DNA of 64,000 nucleotides from Aristolochia californica (GCA_029961685.1 JARWKL010000009.1:26305208-26369207), one strand, 5' to 3'. Counted from the stretch's first letter, positions 34,893 through 46,475 are shown. The notes: a model not told the origin generated them from the sequence alone. Program-made: numbers and translations.

Positions 34893-36093
34893 TGTCGTAG
34901 GCAACCAAAAATAAAATCTTTGAGAAAAACGACTAAGAAAAAAACACTTTAAGAAAAACAACTAAGAAAAAATTAAAAATTCAAGGATCAAAATCAATCA
35001 AAAGAACAAACCTTGGTCTAAGTCAACATCTACCATTGGAATTTCACAACTGATCATCGATGCAAACATATATCAATTCACACTTGAGTATTCACCATTG
35101 GAACTATCTTCCTTTCTCTCCTTAGTCATAGTTAATTAGAAAACAAGTGACCCAACTAACCCTAACTATTAAACAACCCAAGACAAGTGCTAAAGGGTTT
35201 AATCTAGCAGCAACCTTAAGAATTAGAGAGATTGATGAAACTAAACAACAATAGCACAAGCGGCTGCATTTAATTTAGTCTAACATTCTTCTTAAGATCT
35301 AATAATTCCTGACGCAACAAATCATCAAATCTCAATTGCTTGATAAGTTAGAAGGATCAATCAATTACGAATTTGACATCTAACCCAACAGTAGATTGCA
35401 ATGAGTAATAAACTAGTAGGCCTCCTAGTGATTAAACAAGACAATCATGAAAAAAACTTATAGAAGAACATCTGATACTCAAAACATGTATTGAATGATG
35501 AAAATAAATCAGATCTACAAGTTTTATTGATTCTAATGGCTTCAGTTTACCTTGACCAAGTCTGAAAGTTTAGCCACACAGGGCCATGAAGAAAATTGAA
35601 GGAAAAACTAGAGAAAAGAGGGGCAAAAGCTATAGAAGGGAAAAACAGGGAGGGGGAGGGGCGGTCGACCACAATCTCATTGTGCCTCCTTCTCTTCTTA
35701 GTCCCTTAAGGTTTAGGGTTTTTCTCTTCTTATTCCTCTCCTTTTTTCCCATTCTAGGACGTCATAGTGCACATGAGGCGACTTCAAGCCAAATTTTGAT
35801 CTGGATGCAGCTAGTATCTCAAAATATTCAAAACATTAAAGTTATAGAAATATTTCTTGGCGTTCTATATCATCTTTAACCATCTAAATCAAAGCTCGGA
35901 TGAGAGATTTATGTTCATATTAAGGATCAATATTGAAACTGTCCAGAATCGCCCAATTAATTTCGTTTTGCACTTAATACTTCCATTTGCATTCTAAATC
36001 AAAATATAAGAACACTGAGTATATTTAAGCACCAAATAATTATAAAAACCTAAGTATTAAGGGAGAAAAATATGATCCTTTGAGTTCTCATCA
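34893..36093 (-). repeat. 3' LTR of the gypsy element
   Basis: 1,201 bp; on the minus strand TGATGAGAACTC to GCCTACGACA. The polypurine tract AAGTCTGGGGGAATT (complement of 36094-36108) adjoins it. It holds no gene. The purine-rich ORF at 35586-35879 lies in the LTR and is not supported as a gene. Confidence 0.85.
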
Positions 36094-37480
36094 AATTCCC
36101 CCAGACTTAGCTTTTGCTCGTCCTCAGGCAAAACTCAAATTCACCTTCCCAAAAACACAAAGCTCTTCAAAACTCAAAACATATCATGAACAAACATTCT
36201 TAAACAGTTTAAAATTACTTATTAAGCATTTTCATTCAAAGATGGAGTAAACTAAATAAGTAGACCCTCACAGAAATAAACACTTGACTCTCATGTGTTT
36301 GAAGGGTATGTGTTTTGCTGAAGTTCATTCCAATGGAAATGATCTACCAAAGGCTTGCATATCTTCTCATTCTCTACCACTCAGATCACATGCATAACAT
36401 GAATCATAAGGACTTTTCAAGGGTAGTAATGGGGTTTAGGATCAAGGTGGGAAATATTTGGGAATGTAGCTCAAAATCCATCGAAACTAGTCAAACAAAA
36501 ATGAATCAACTCAAGCTCAAATATATAAGACATGTAAAACCAATCACTCCACTCAGCAACTTCTTCAATTTGTATCTATCTTGTATAAACTAACCCATTT
36601 TTTTGAATTTTAGGAGGAATTATGAACATGGACAATTTGTAACTTTAAAAGCCATTCCCTCCATTTACTTTCTTCTTTCCTTCATATCTTCTCTTTTTTT
36701 TTTTTTTTCAAAATTACACTAACAATGGAACTCATGAATTGAGGATGAAAATATGTTTTCCATTTCACCAATCATAGCCATACCACAAATCCAGACACCC
36801 CAACACTTATTTCTTGCACACCCATACAAATCATAATGATGAACAATGCTCCATTAGCTCTACGGCTTGGGTAAAGGTTTTTTTTTTTTTTTTTCTGGTT
36901 TAAAGCTTGTAACGTGAGTTCACAAAAAAAAAAAACCAATAAAGCTCAAAGGGTTTCAACAAAAGAAAAAAAATTAATTTCAAGGTAGGTTATTTGGCTT
37001 ATGTAGCTTATAACAAAGAGGACCTTAATAATGTTCATGCATGCATGTGACAATGTGACCTCAAAGAGAATCAAAGCAAATTCAAGAGAAACAAATCCAT
37101 GGAAGAATATCTCTCATAAAAGAAAATAGTGAGATTGATATGGATGTGTTAGTCTAGAGGCTCAAAATCTCACCGGCTTTTGCCTACCAAATTTAGTCAC
37201 TACCATCCTCAAAGAAAATAACTAGACTAATTAATTCTCAGTTGGAAGATTACTTATTCAATCATGTTATGAATCTTTCAAGAGCCTAATTTAATCTTGC
37301 TCATGACATACACAACGTAAATCCCCTCCCCCACACTTAGAACTTACATTGTCCCCAATGTAAGGTGAAATTTAAAGAGAAGGCAAAAATAACCAAAATA
37401 TAAATGCGAAAAATAAAAAGAAGAAGGAATGAACTCCCCTTGGGTTGCCTCCCAAGCAGTGCTTTTGTTTATTGTCATGG
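36094..37480 (-). other. Gypsy 3' noncoding region
   Basis: Between the end of pol and the LTR lies about 1.3 kb without coding, bounded by two purine tracts on the minus strand: one at 36094-36110 by the LTR and one at 37323-37340 (CTAAGTGTGGGGGAGGGG). Next to the latter is a perfect hairpin, TTACATTG-TCCC-CAATGTAA (37344-37363). T/A homopolymers occur at 36692-36708 and 36870-36890. Confidence 0.7.
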
Positions 37481-38820
37481 ACTTGACTCAATGCTTCCTT
37501 CTTCAACTAGTACAATTTGGATCCTTAAGGTCCAATGTTGCCACATTCTCCACTTGGAAACCTTCATAGAAAGGTTTAAGTCTATGGCCATTCACCTGAA
37601 CACTTCAGAAGTTGCTAAACTTTGAATTTCAACTGAACCACGAGGAAAAACATTAGTAACAACAAATGGTCCAATCCAACGAGAACACAACTTACCCAGA
37701 AACAAACGAAGCTGAGAATGGTATACAAGGACTTTTTGATCAACTTTAAACTTCTTCCTAGAGATCATCTTGTCATGAAAAGTCTTCGTCTTTTCCTTGT
37801 AAATGCTTGCACTCTCATAGAAATCATTGTGAATTTCCTCTAACTCTTGTAGTTGCTACTTCCTGTGTTCTCCACTTTCATCCGTCTTCATGTTGAACTC
37901 TTGATAGCCCAATAAGCCTTGTGTTCGAACTCAACAAGAAGGTGGCATGGTTTCCCAAACACCAACCGATAAGGTGACATACCAATGGGCGTCTTATATG
38001 CAGTCCTATATGCCCACAAGTCATCATCCAAACACAAACTCGAATCTTTTCTGCTTGGATTGATAGTCTTTTCAAAGATGGACTTGATCTCTCAATTTGA
38101 CACTTCCGCTTGTCCAGTAGTTTGCGGATGATAGGCAGTTGACACCTTGTGGTTCACATGATACTTTTGTAGCAAAGCTTTAACAGTTTGATTACAAAAG
38201 TGAGTGCCTCGATCACTTATTAGAGCTCTTGGAATTCCAAACCTGGAGAATATGTTAGACTTGATAAAATCTGTAACAACTTTAGAATCATCATTCATGG
38301 TAGCCTTAGCTTCCACCCATTTCAAAACATAAACAACAATAAGCAAAATATAAACATAACCAAAAGATACAGGGAACGATCCCATGAAATCGATGCCCCA
38401 AACAAAAAATATTTCACAAATTATTATGGGGGTTTGTGGCATCTCATTCCTTGGGGATATATTACCTTTTTTTTACAATGTTCGTATGACTTACAAAAAG
38501 AATATGAATCTTGGAATAAAGACGGCCAATAGAATCCACATTCTAGCCCTTTTCTCACCGTCCTCTTAGCTCAAAAGTGACCTCCACAAGCATACGAATG
38601 TCAAAAGGTGAGAATAGAAATAATTTCATTTTCAAGAACGCAACTTCTTATCACTTGATCTGCACATTGCTTCCATAAGTATGGGTCATCCCATACATAG
38701 TATTTTGCATCACTCTTGACCTTATCTCTTTGAGCCTTAGAAAAACCAGGAGGTAACATATTAGTAACCAAATAATTTACAATATTCTCATGCCAAGTAA
38801 TGCCACACTCGCAGAGAGCA
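37481..38820 (-). pseudogene. Gypsy integrase remnant
   Basis: ORF 38092-38442 holds the core: GIDFMGSFP (first D), [11 protein letters not shown] (second D) and [14 protein letters not shown] (E). Downstream, to about 37500, the C-terminal part is readable in pieces (AYKTPIG-like, KRWHDK-type text, VNGHRLKPFYEG). Upstream, 38450-38700 holds the worn zinc-binding part. Frames shift at least three times. Confidence 0.85.
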
Positions 38821-38821
38821 A

Positions 38822-39312
38822 TTAATCACCAGGGAATGTTTCTTGCAAATGAAGTTCATCTTGCACATGAACTAAATGACTCAAATGATTTACGACACAA
38901 TTTTCTGTCCCTCTTTTGTCTTTGATCTCCAAATAAAAATCACTCAAGAGAAGTATCCATCTTATTAGTCTTGGTTTTTCCTCTTTCTTCTTCATCAAAT
39001 AATGGAAAGTTGCATGATCAGAGTAAACAATGACTTTAGTACCAAGCAAATAAGATCGAAACTTTTGTAAAGCAAAAACAACAGCTAAAAGTTCTTTTTT
39101 TTAGTGGTAGAATAATTTCTCTGGGCATCATTCAATGTCTTGGAAGCATAATAAATGGCATGGGATGCTTTTCCAATTATTTGACCCAAAATGGCTCCTA
39201 CTGCACAGTCACTTGTGTCGCACATTATCTCAAAAGGAATGTTCCAGTCAGGGGGTTGGATAACTAGGGTAGAAGTCAACAGCTCTGTTAGCTTGTCAAA
39301 CTCCTTTTGCAT
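38822..39312 (-). pseudogene. Gypsy RNase H remnant
   Basis: ORF 39085-39312 reads PPDWNIPFEIMCDTSDCAVGAILGQ (catalytic D kept) and [23 protein letters not shown]. After a frameshift, ORF 38822-39049 reads [55 protein letters not shown]. Confidence 0.88.
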
Positions 39313-40378
39313 GCCTCATCAAATTCAAAAGCCAGATCCTTTTGTAGCAACTTGCACACGGGTAATGCTATTTTGGAGAAGTCCTTGATGAATCTACGGT
39401 AGAAATCTGCATGTCCAAGAAAAGAACGAACTTCCCGCACACTAGTGTGATAAGGTAAAAATTGAATAATATCAATTTTAGCTTTGACTACCCCAATTCC
39501 CCTAGATGAAACAACATGACCCAAAACTATGCCTTGTTCAACCATAAAATGACATTTTTCAGAATTTAACACAAGGTTAGTTTCTATGCATCTTTGAAGA
39601 ACAAGTGTAAGGTTATGCAAACAAGTATAAAAGAAGTTTCCATAAACTGTGAAATCATTCATAAATACTTCTATGATATGCTCAATATAATCTGAAATTA
39701 TGCTAACCATACACCTTTGGAAAATGGTTGGAACATTTCAAAGGCCAAAGGGCATACACCGATATGCAAAAGTTGGAGCATTTCAAAGGCCAAAGGGCAT
39801 ACACCGATATGCAAAAGTCCCAAATGGGCATGTAAAAGTCATATTTTCTTGATCCTCCGGAGCAATTGCAATATGAAAATAACCTGAATAACCATCAAGA
39901 AAACAATAGTAAGAATGATCAGCTACCTTTCAACCATTTGATCAATAAAAGGCAAAGGGAAGTGCTCCTTGTAGGTTACAACATTTAATTTTCTATAATC
40001 TATACAAACCCGCCACCCATTATGAACACGGGTAGGAACTAACTCATCATTTTGATTTTTCACAATAGTTATTCTAGTCTTTTTAGGAGCCAATTGAACT
40101 GGGTTGACCCATGTGCTATCCAAAATAGGATAATCCACTTCAACTTCATGAAGTTTGAAGATCTCCTTATTCACTACATCCATCATGGGCGGGTTCCATC
40201 TTCTGTGTGATTGACGGGAACATTTTTCTCCCTCTTCAAATAAGATACGATGCATGCATGTAGAAGGGCCAATTCTTTTAATATCTGTAATTGTCCAACC
40301 AATAGCTGTCTTATGCTCCTTAAGGACCTGCACAAGCTTTTCTTCTTGTGGTGCACTAATTTTACTAGAGATGATCAC
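39288..40378 (-). pseudogene. Gypsy reverse transcriptase remnant
   Basis: ORF 39923-40378 carries the RT N-terminal half (GWTITDIKRIGPSTCMHRI, NGWRVCIDYRKLN, KEHFPLPFIDQMVER). ORF 39288-39710 carries the C-terminal half (EVFMNDFTVYGNFF, where the usual F-M-D-D reads F-M-N-D, so a catalytic aspartate is lost; LVLNSEKCHFMVEQGIVLGH). Between them a 45-bp tandem duplication repeats the YRCMPFGL block. Inactive. Confidence 0.9.
39728..39817 (-). repeat. 45-bp in-frame tandem duplication in gypsy RT
   Basis: Bases 39728-39772 recur at 39773-39817 with one difference. It doubles 15 codons around the conserved RT block YRCMPFGL. Confidence 0.92.
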
Positions 40379-40387
40379 TGGTAACGT

Positions 40388-41530
40388 TCATCCATCTCCA
40401 AGGAACACATACTTGAGGTGACTGGGGAGAGGCTTCAAATCTGGAGTGGGAGCCTGCAAAACAGAGGGGAAAGGCCTCTCATTAGAAACTCGTAATGCAA
40501 TATAAAGGACGTTACCTGACATTTGTAACTGTAGAATATCATTCAACGCTGCAACAGTTTCTTGAAAATCAGAACTCAAGGCTAACTCCTCATTCTCTTT
40601 CTCAACATGCTTACTAATGGCAACTTCCAATTCATCTTTTCCATCAGGTTCAAAAACTTCCAGTGTGAAATAATCAATCACATCAATAGAATAAACAGGA
40701 TTATCATCATCAAGATATTTCATGGCATCATAAATGTTAAACTTAACAATTTCACCATCAAATTCCATGGTTAGTATGCCACTATGAACATCTATCTTAG
40801 TCTTGGATGTCCTTAAGAATGGTCTTCCTAACAAAATAGGAGCAGTTTGGTCACCATTTTCCATATCAAGAACATAAAAATCAGCAAGGAAAATCAAATC
40901 ATTAACTTGCATAAGAACATCCTCAACTACACCCTTAGGATAGGAATTAGATCTATCAACCAATTGAATCACAACACCAGTTTTATTCAAGGTTCCAAGT
41001 TTCAAATAATCATATATAGAATATGGCATGGCATTAATCGAAGTTCCTAAATCTATCATGGCCTTATCAAATCTAGTGCTACCTAAGGTACAAGGGATAG
41101 TAAACATACCTGAATGTTTGCACTTCGCAGATATTTTTCTTTGAATAACTGTAGAAACATTCTCCCCTACTCTCTCACACCCTTTAACTTTTTGTTTCCT
41201 CTTAATTGTGCACAATTTTTTGAGGAATTTAGCATAACGAGGCAATTGTTTAATAGCAGCTAAAAGTGGAATATCTACCTCACATCTACGAAAAGTCTCA
41301 TATAAATCTTTATTTTGCCCATCTTTTCTAGAATTTGCCAAAACCTGAGGAAAAGGAGGAACTGGTTTATAATCAAAAAGAGGTGGAAACTTATGCTTAG
41401 GTACGTCATCATCATTGGGAGAGTTCCTGTCTGCAGTGACATTTTTCTCCTTTTCTTACTCCTACGGTGTATGGGCTACTTTTACCGGAATCTCAACTTC
41501 TTTACCACTTCTAAAAATGATTGCACTTTG
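40388..41530 (-). pseudogene. Gypsy gag C-terminus and protease region
   Basis: A 317-codon open frame (40388-41341), the longest in the window, holds ANSRKDGQNKDLYETFRRCEVDIPLLAAI, the protease start FDKAMIDLGTSINAMPYSIYDYL (active site D-L-G-T-S, usual D-L-G-A-S) and LIFLADFYVLDMENGD, PILLGRPFLRT. It ends APTPDLKPLPSHLKYVFLGDG, the Athila linker to RT. Upstream to 41530 gag continues (RSGKEVEIPVKVA). It is long and open only because decay has spared it; the rest of pol is broken. Confidence 0.88.
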
Positions 41531-44363
41531 TGTTAAATTTATGGAAAAGAGAAATACTTCATTGACATATTATAATCAGAGTACATGAACCTCTATTTAT
41601 AATAAAAGAAGGTAGTGGAGTCCAATTATAATAAAACTACATTTGTCCCAATTACACCCAAATTCTAAAACTTAAAGATAAGTCCTAGGATAATTAAATA
41701 ACCCAAAATAAATAGAAGATTAAAATGACAAAAACACTTTTAAATTGAAACTCTTATGTGGGTCCATATCTTATGGGCTTGGCCTATCTTCCTACATTCT
41801 TAGGTTTGTGGACCTTCCTTGGTAGTGTGGGCTTGAGCCCATCTTATGTGGATCCATATCTTATGGGCTTGGGCCCATCATCCAACACTCCTCCTCAAGC
41901 TGGGGGTGGGAGAACATCATGAACTCCTAGCTTGCTACAAATGATGTATAGAATCTTTTTGTATAAAATGGCAGTCCTCCATATCTTCCAACACTCCTCA
42001 TCACGCTAGTGCTCTCATTCATGAGGCCCAACTAGCATAAGATAAGTAAAATCACTTCAAGCCATATGACATTGCTCCATAATCTAGTCAAATAACTCAT
42101 GCTAGATGTTCGACACACTCCTATCTTCTATAGGTAGTGCCACTCCTATTAATGTAGGTAGTGGGTCTATACGATGTTCGAAAGTGTAATAAAAAAAAAC
42201 TCCTCCATCACTGTGTCCCTCCTCAAGACAACGATTCTCAAGTGGGAGGAGTAATAAATGCCAGTTCATGGGGGTATAACATAGAGTTGGTAATAAACTC
42301 TTCCATCACAGTGAAATAACATAGATGTCCTTACAGGTAGTGGATGTAGTAATAAGCTCATCTGTCACGGTAATGTAACATATACTGAGGCCACCTCTTC
42401 TTTAATAATAATGTCTCATCCGAAGAGACACAATAGCTACAGTTGAAATGGGCTTGGGCCCATATAACACAACCATCTTCCAACACATATAACATGAACC
42501 AAAATAATAAACCTTGTAAAATGACCCATGAAATACTCCAATGCACATAATTGTACCTAATAATATATTGACCAATGAATAAGCTGCCAATACTTCAAAA
42601 TAATAATCTAGTCATAGAAAAAATCAAGTCACGTCGAATCAAATAGTAGATCAATATATCCGAGTTGTGGAAGAAATATGTATAAAACTTGGGCACATAT
42701 ATTGAGACAGAAAGTGAGTGGGACATGTCTGAGTTGACTCAGTCCAAGTTCGTCTAACTCTCTAGGTTAATCCGACAGACCAAAATTGGGTCACTTGGCA
42801 GAACCAGCGAGCCAATTAAACATTTCCTAACTTAGGGAAACTTTAATTTTTCAACAGTGTCGTTGTCCTCCTCTCGGTGCTGAACAGAGCGGCAGTTCAA
42901 ACTTGGTTTTTCCAAGATTTTGGACTCTCTATCTTGGCATATTATACCCCAGAAACACTGCTTGCTTCCGAACAATGTGGGACAACAAAAATTCAAGATA
43001 AACTCATATTCAGTATGCCAAATCAGCCCGGACTGTAATTCTGTGATATGAGACGTATCGACAACTGTGTCTATCCATCAAACTTATATGGCAAAATGTA
43101 TAGTAACGGCAGGATCCTTCAACAGTCATCGTCTTCCTCACGGTGCTGAACAGAGAGGGAGACCAGAGACGACAACCCAGTTGCTTTCCGAGGATAAAGG
43201 ATCCGTCAGAATAACTGGGAAGAATAGCAGATAGCTCCGCAATAATTCGGTAGGATCAGTGGCCGTTGTCGTCATCGGCACCAAATCTTCTCCTTCTTCT
43301 TATTTGGCAATGATGTCCAACAATAGTCTTCTTCTTCAACAACGACAACAACCAAAGAGGTCTCAAGAAAATTTAATTGTATAGTCTTCTTCTCCTTCTT
43401 CTTTGGCGATGACACCGAACAGCTCGGTAAATGAACTTCTTCTTCTCCCCCTTGCCGAAAGACTCTAAGACTCGGTACGCTCATTCAAAACAAACCTATC
43501 TTCTCGGTGGAGATAGAGTTCTCAATGGAGGAAATAATCTACCATGCAGAAAAAGAAAATGGACTCACAGAGTTGTCTTATCCAAGCAATTTTAAATAGA
43601 GATGTCGTCGGGGGAACAACCTAATCTTTGTCTTCCTCATCAACAATGCCGAATAGAGCAGCTCCTATCGGTCTCCACGGCCTCAGTAGTCTCGAGGTAG
43701 AATTGGCAACCATGACAACGTTCGACAAAAACAGAGTCGACAACGAGTCATAGAACTTGATCCGAATTAAGCAGTAGAAATTTTCTCAGTAATAGAAGAC
43801 TAGTTTAGAGGTCAATAACATAAAACGACTAAGGGTGTAGGGACTGAAAAAAATAAACACAAACCTAAACTGCTAGAGGTGATAGATCATGAAAAGGATC
43901 TCATTATCTCTTTGGGTTGACCACATCAACTCATAGAACCTGCTTTGATACCATGTTGAATTTATGGAAAAGAGAAATACTTCATTGACTTATTATAATT
44001 AGATTACATGAACCTCTATTTATAATAGAGGAAGGTAGTAGAGTCTAATTATAATAAAACTACCTTTGTCCTAATTACACCCAAACTCTAACACTTAAAG
44101 ATAAGTCCTATAATAATTAACTAACCCAAAATAAATAGAAGATTAACATGACTAAAACACCTTTAAATTGAAACTCTTATGTGGGTCCATATCTTATGGG
44201 TTTGGGCCCGTCTTCCAATATTCTTAGGTATGTGGGCCTTCCTTGGTCGTGTGGGCTTGAGCCCATCTTTTATGGATCCATATCTTATGGTCTTGGGTCC
44301 ATCTTCCAACACTTTTAGATATGTGGGCCTCCTTGGTTATGTGGGCTTGGCCATCTTCCAACA
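41531..44363 (-). mobile_element. NaB-6: complete element inserted in gypsy gag
   Basis: LTRs 41531-41887 (357 bp) and 43954-44363 (410 bp) enclose a 2,066-bp body. The primer site TGGTATCAAAGCAGG (minus) abuts the 5' LTR at 43953. The pol relic CSKLGVHDVLPPPA plus stop precedes the polypurine tract at 41888. The host sequence on both sides is gypsy gag: ...IFRSGKEV to the left and NPRENAS to the right. CACTT occurs at 41524-41528 and 44364-44368 as TSD, with two extra bases (TG) at the left. No gag or pol inside. Confidence 0.88.
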
Positions 44364-44600
44364 CACTTGCATTTTCTCTTGGATTTACTACCGTTTGAAA
44401 GGGTAATTTCCCCGAACTTTGCTCCTCTAGCCAACTAATTGCGGTTGCCATATGGCCCATCTGATTGTCCAAACTTTGAATATTAGCCCTTGTCTCTTGT
44501 TGAAATTGTTTCTTCTCCTATTGAAATTGCAAAGTATTGGTGGCAAGAGACATAACAATATCTTCTAAAGACATACCAAAATTGGAAGTTTGGCCCACTT
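44364..44600 (-). pseudogene. Gypsy gag fragment beyond the NaB insertion
   Basis: Minus-strand reading gives MGHMATAISWLEEQSSGKLPFQTVVNPRENAS up to the insertion site, the usual Athila gag text before the TLRSGKE block. At 44600 it changes to CopA sequence without any LTR, marking a deletion or recombination joint. Confidence 0.85.
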
Positions 44601-44798
44601 GGAGACTAATCCATCATCAATATCTCCTCTATAGCGGCAAAAACTTCTCAATCTTCAAAGAGAAGTCCAACTGAAGTTGAACAAAACTTCAATTTCTCAA
44701 TCATAACAGTCTTTATCAACATATCAGTCGGATTCTGACTCTCTTCAATCTTCTCAAGTGTTAATTCTCCATCCTCAAGAGCCAATCTAATGAAATGG

Positions 44799-45145
44799 TG
44801 CTAACCACTTAGTCAATACATACCAAAAGACCGATCTGGTAGGTAGCGAAAAGCCAAACACTTAACCCAGGACCTAGCACTTTGACACACTGTGATCGTA
44901 CCTGTTGTAACATTACTCCCACCGTTATGAGCCGACGTCCATGTCGGCCCACTCTAGCTTCTAGGTCCCCCCCTCTAGGTCGCCCCCTCCGGAATTTGAA
45001 CTTGCAACGTGGTGCCCGTTCTTATACCAAAGGTTAATCACTTAGCCAATACATACCAAAAGACTGATCTGGTAGATAGCGGAAAGCCAAGCACTTAAAC
45101 CAGAACCCAACACTTTGACACACTGTAATCGTAGCTGTCGTAAAA
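44799..45145 (-). mobile_element. TRIM: miniature LTR retrotransposon, 347 bp
   Basis: Two direct repeats of 114 bp (44799-44912 and 45032-45145) enclose 119 bp. On the minus strand the 3' LTR runs TGTTACAACAGG to GGTTAGCA (TG...CA). The internal part begins, two bases after the 5' LTR, with TGGTATAAGAACGGGC, a worn initiator-Met primer site (45014-45029). It ends with the purine-rich AACGGTGGGAGTAA before the 3' LTR. The flanks AATGG (44794-44798) and AATGG (45146-45150) are a perfect 5-bp TSD, and the CopA RNase H frame continues across. No coding capacity; it would need proteins from another element. Confidence 0.9.
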
Positions 45146-45151
45146 AATGGT

Positions 45152-45990
45152 AACACACCTATATGTGCTTTGTTCTAGCATGATAAATAGGGTTCTCTGC
45201 TAAATGAATAGCACTCTGAATTTCACAATACGACACATTATTCCCATACTTGAGAGATAATTCTTCCAAGAAAGACTACAACCATACCATCTCTTTGTTA
45301 GCTTCGGTCACAACGACATATTCTGCCTCAATAGTGGAAAGAACAACTATCTTTTGCAACTTAGAGACCCAACTAACTGCTATACCACCCAATGCATATA
45401 CATATCCAGTGGTACTCTTCCTGCTATCAATGTGTCCAACCATGTCAGCATCTACATAACCCAGTAATCCCAAGTCTGACTTTTTGAAACATAAGGCCGA
45501 GTCTGTTGTGCCTCCCAAATACCTGAGAATCCACTTCACTGCTTCCCAATGTTGTTTACCTGGCTTACTCATATATCTACTCACAACTCCCACTGCATGA
45601 GCTATGTCTTGACTTATGCATGCCATGGCATACATGAGTTTGCCAATAGAAGAAGCATAAGGCACATTGGCCATGTTGGCTTGATCATGCTCTATAGAAA
45701 GTGACTGCTCCTTAGATAGCTTAAAGTTAGTAGCCAAATGAGTACTCACTGGCTTTGCATCATCCATGTTGAATTTGCTCAGCGTCTTCTTCACATATTC
45801 TTCTTGTGACAGTTTCAAGACATCAATATCCCTAGTAATCCCCATCCCAAGTATTTGTTTTGCATCACCCAAATACTTTATTGCAAACTTCTTGGATAGC
45901 TCCTTTTTCAGCTTATCTTTTTCCTATTTGCAAGCACCTTCTATCAACACGTCATCAACAGATAACAGTAGAATGATGTAGGAGTCATCA
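45152..45990 (-). pseudogene. CopA-2 RNase H and RT C-terminus
   Basis: The 198-aa frame (45276-45872) reads YLGDAKQILGMGI-type text, KKTLSKFNMDDAKPVSTHLA, VPYASSIGKLMYAM, HWEAVKWILRYLGGTTDSAL, GYVDADMVGHIDSRKSTTGYVYALGG and STIEAEYVVVTEA. Just upstream (about 45905-45990) the RT catalytic block reads LLLSVDDVLIEG. The best preserved CopA pol piece in the window, still broken by two insertions and frameshifts. Confidence 0.9.
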
Positions 45991-45996
45991 AGGTTC

Positions 45997-46475
45997 TGTT
46001 AGGAATTAGGCGCCCTAATTCCAAACTAACAAGAGCAATAATAATAAACGCAGAAGAAAGAAAAAAAAAGTATGAGAATAAAAACAAAAAGATTTATACA
46101 GGTTGACCTCAAGGTGAGACTACGTCCTATCTTCCACCACTGCAGTAATCCACTATGAAGATGAAATAGTTTACAAAGAGAAATCGCACACACTTATAGG
46201 TGTTTTTCTCTAACCTCTCTCGAGCTGCAACTCAAGGTCCTTCTCTGTGATAATGATAAAACCCTAATAGCGGCACCCCAAATATAAAGAGAAAACTAGG
46301 GTAACCGCTTTACAAGAGTAATATTCTCAAGCTCCCCTTAATGAAACAACAACAAATAAATCGTGGACCTTTCGGGGGCTCCCCGCCCCCCCTTACAACC
46401 CCCATGACGACCTTACAAAAGTCGATCTGCATACCCACTTAGCGTAAAGCATTGAATAGGCTCCACAACTTAACA
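45997..46475 (-). mobile_element. Solo CopA LTR inside CopA-2 RT
   Basis: TGTTAGGAATTAGGCG to CACAACTTAACA, 479 bp. Flanks GGTTC (45992-45996) and AGTTC (46476-46480) form a TSD with one mismatch. The RT text (a K-N-L-D-D-S reading on the minus strand) continues across. A member of the family has thus inserted into another member. Confidence 0.88.

Larger units (their letters stand above)
34893..44600 (-). mobile_element. Ty3/gypsy element, Athila/Tat type, 5' truncated
   Basis: Minus-strand order is gag, protease, RT, RNase H, integrase, a long 3' noncoding part and one 3' LTR (34893-36093), the gypsy order. Text such as KEHFPLPFIDQMVER, CIDYRKLN, TPDLKPLPSHLKYVFLG and the 3' words for gaggacgagcaaaagctaagtctggggg are typical of Athila/Tat elements. 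The 5' LTR and gag N-terminus are gone: at 44600 it joins CopA-2. A complete NaB (41531-44363) interrupts gag. Frameshifts, stops and a 45-bp duplication disable pol. Confidence 0.9.

Noticed and set aside
35586..35879. Small basic ORF at 35.6 kb
   Set aside because: It lies wholly inside the gypsy 3' LTR.
34893..44600. Retrovirus-like env gene in the Athila-type element
   Set aside because: The 3' region between pol and LTR has no open frame or membrane segment that would support it.
44799..45145. tRNA-derived SINE (B-box-like GTTCAAATTCC on the minus strand)
   Set aside because: The 114-bp terminal direct repeats, TG...CA ends, primer-like site, purine tract and 5-bp TSD fit a TRIM; there is no tail at the expected end.
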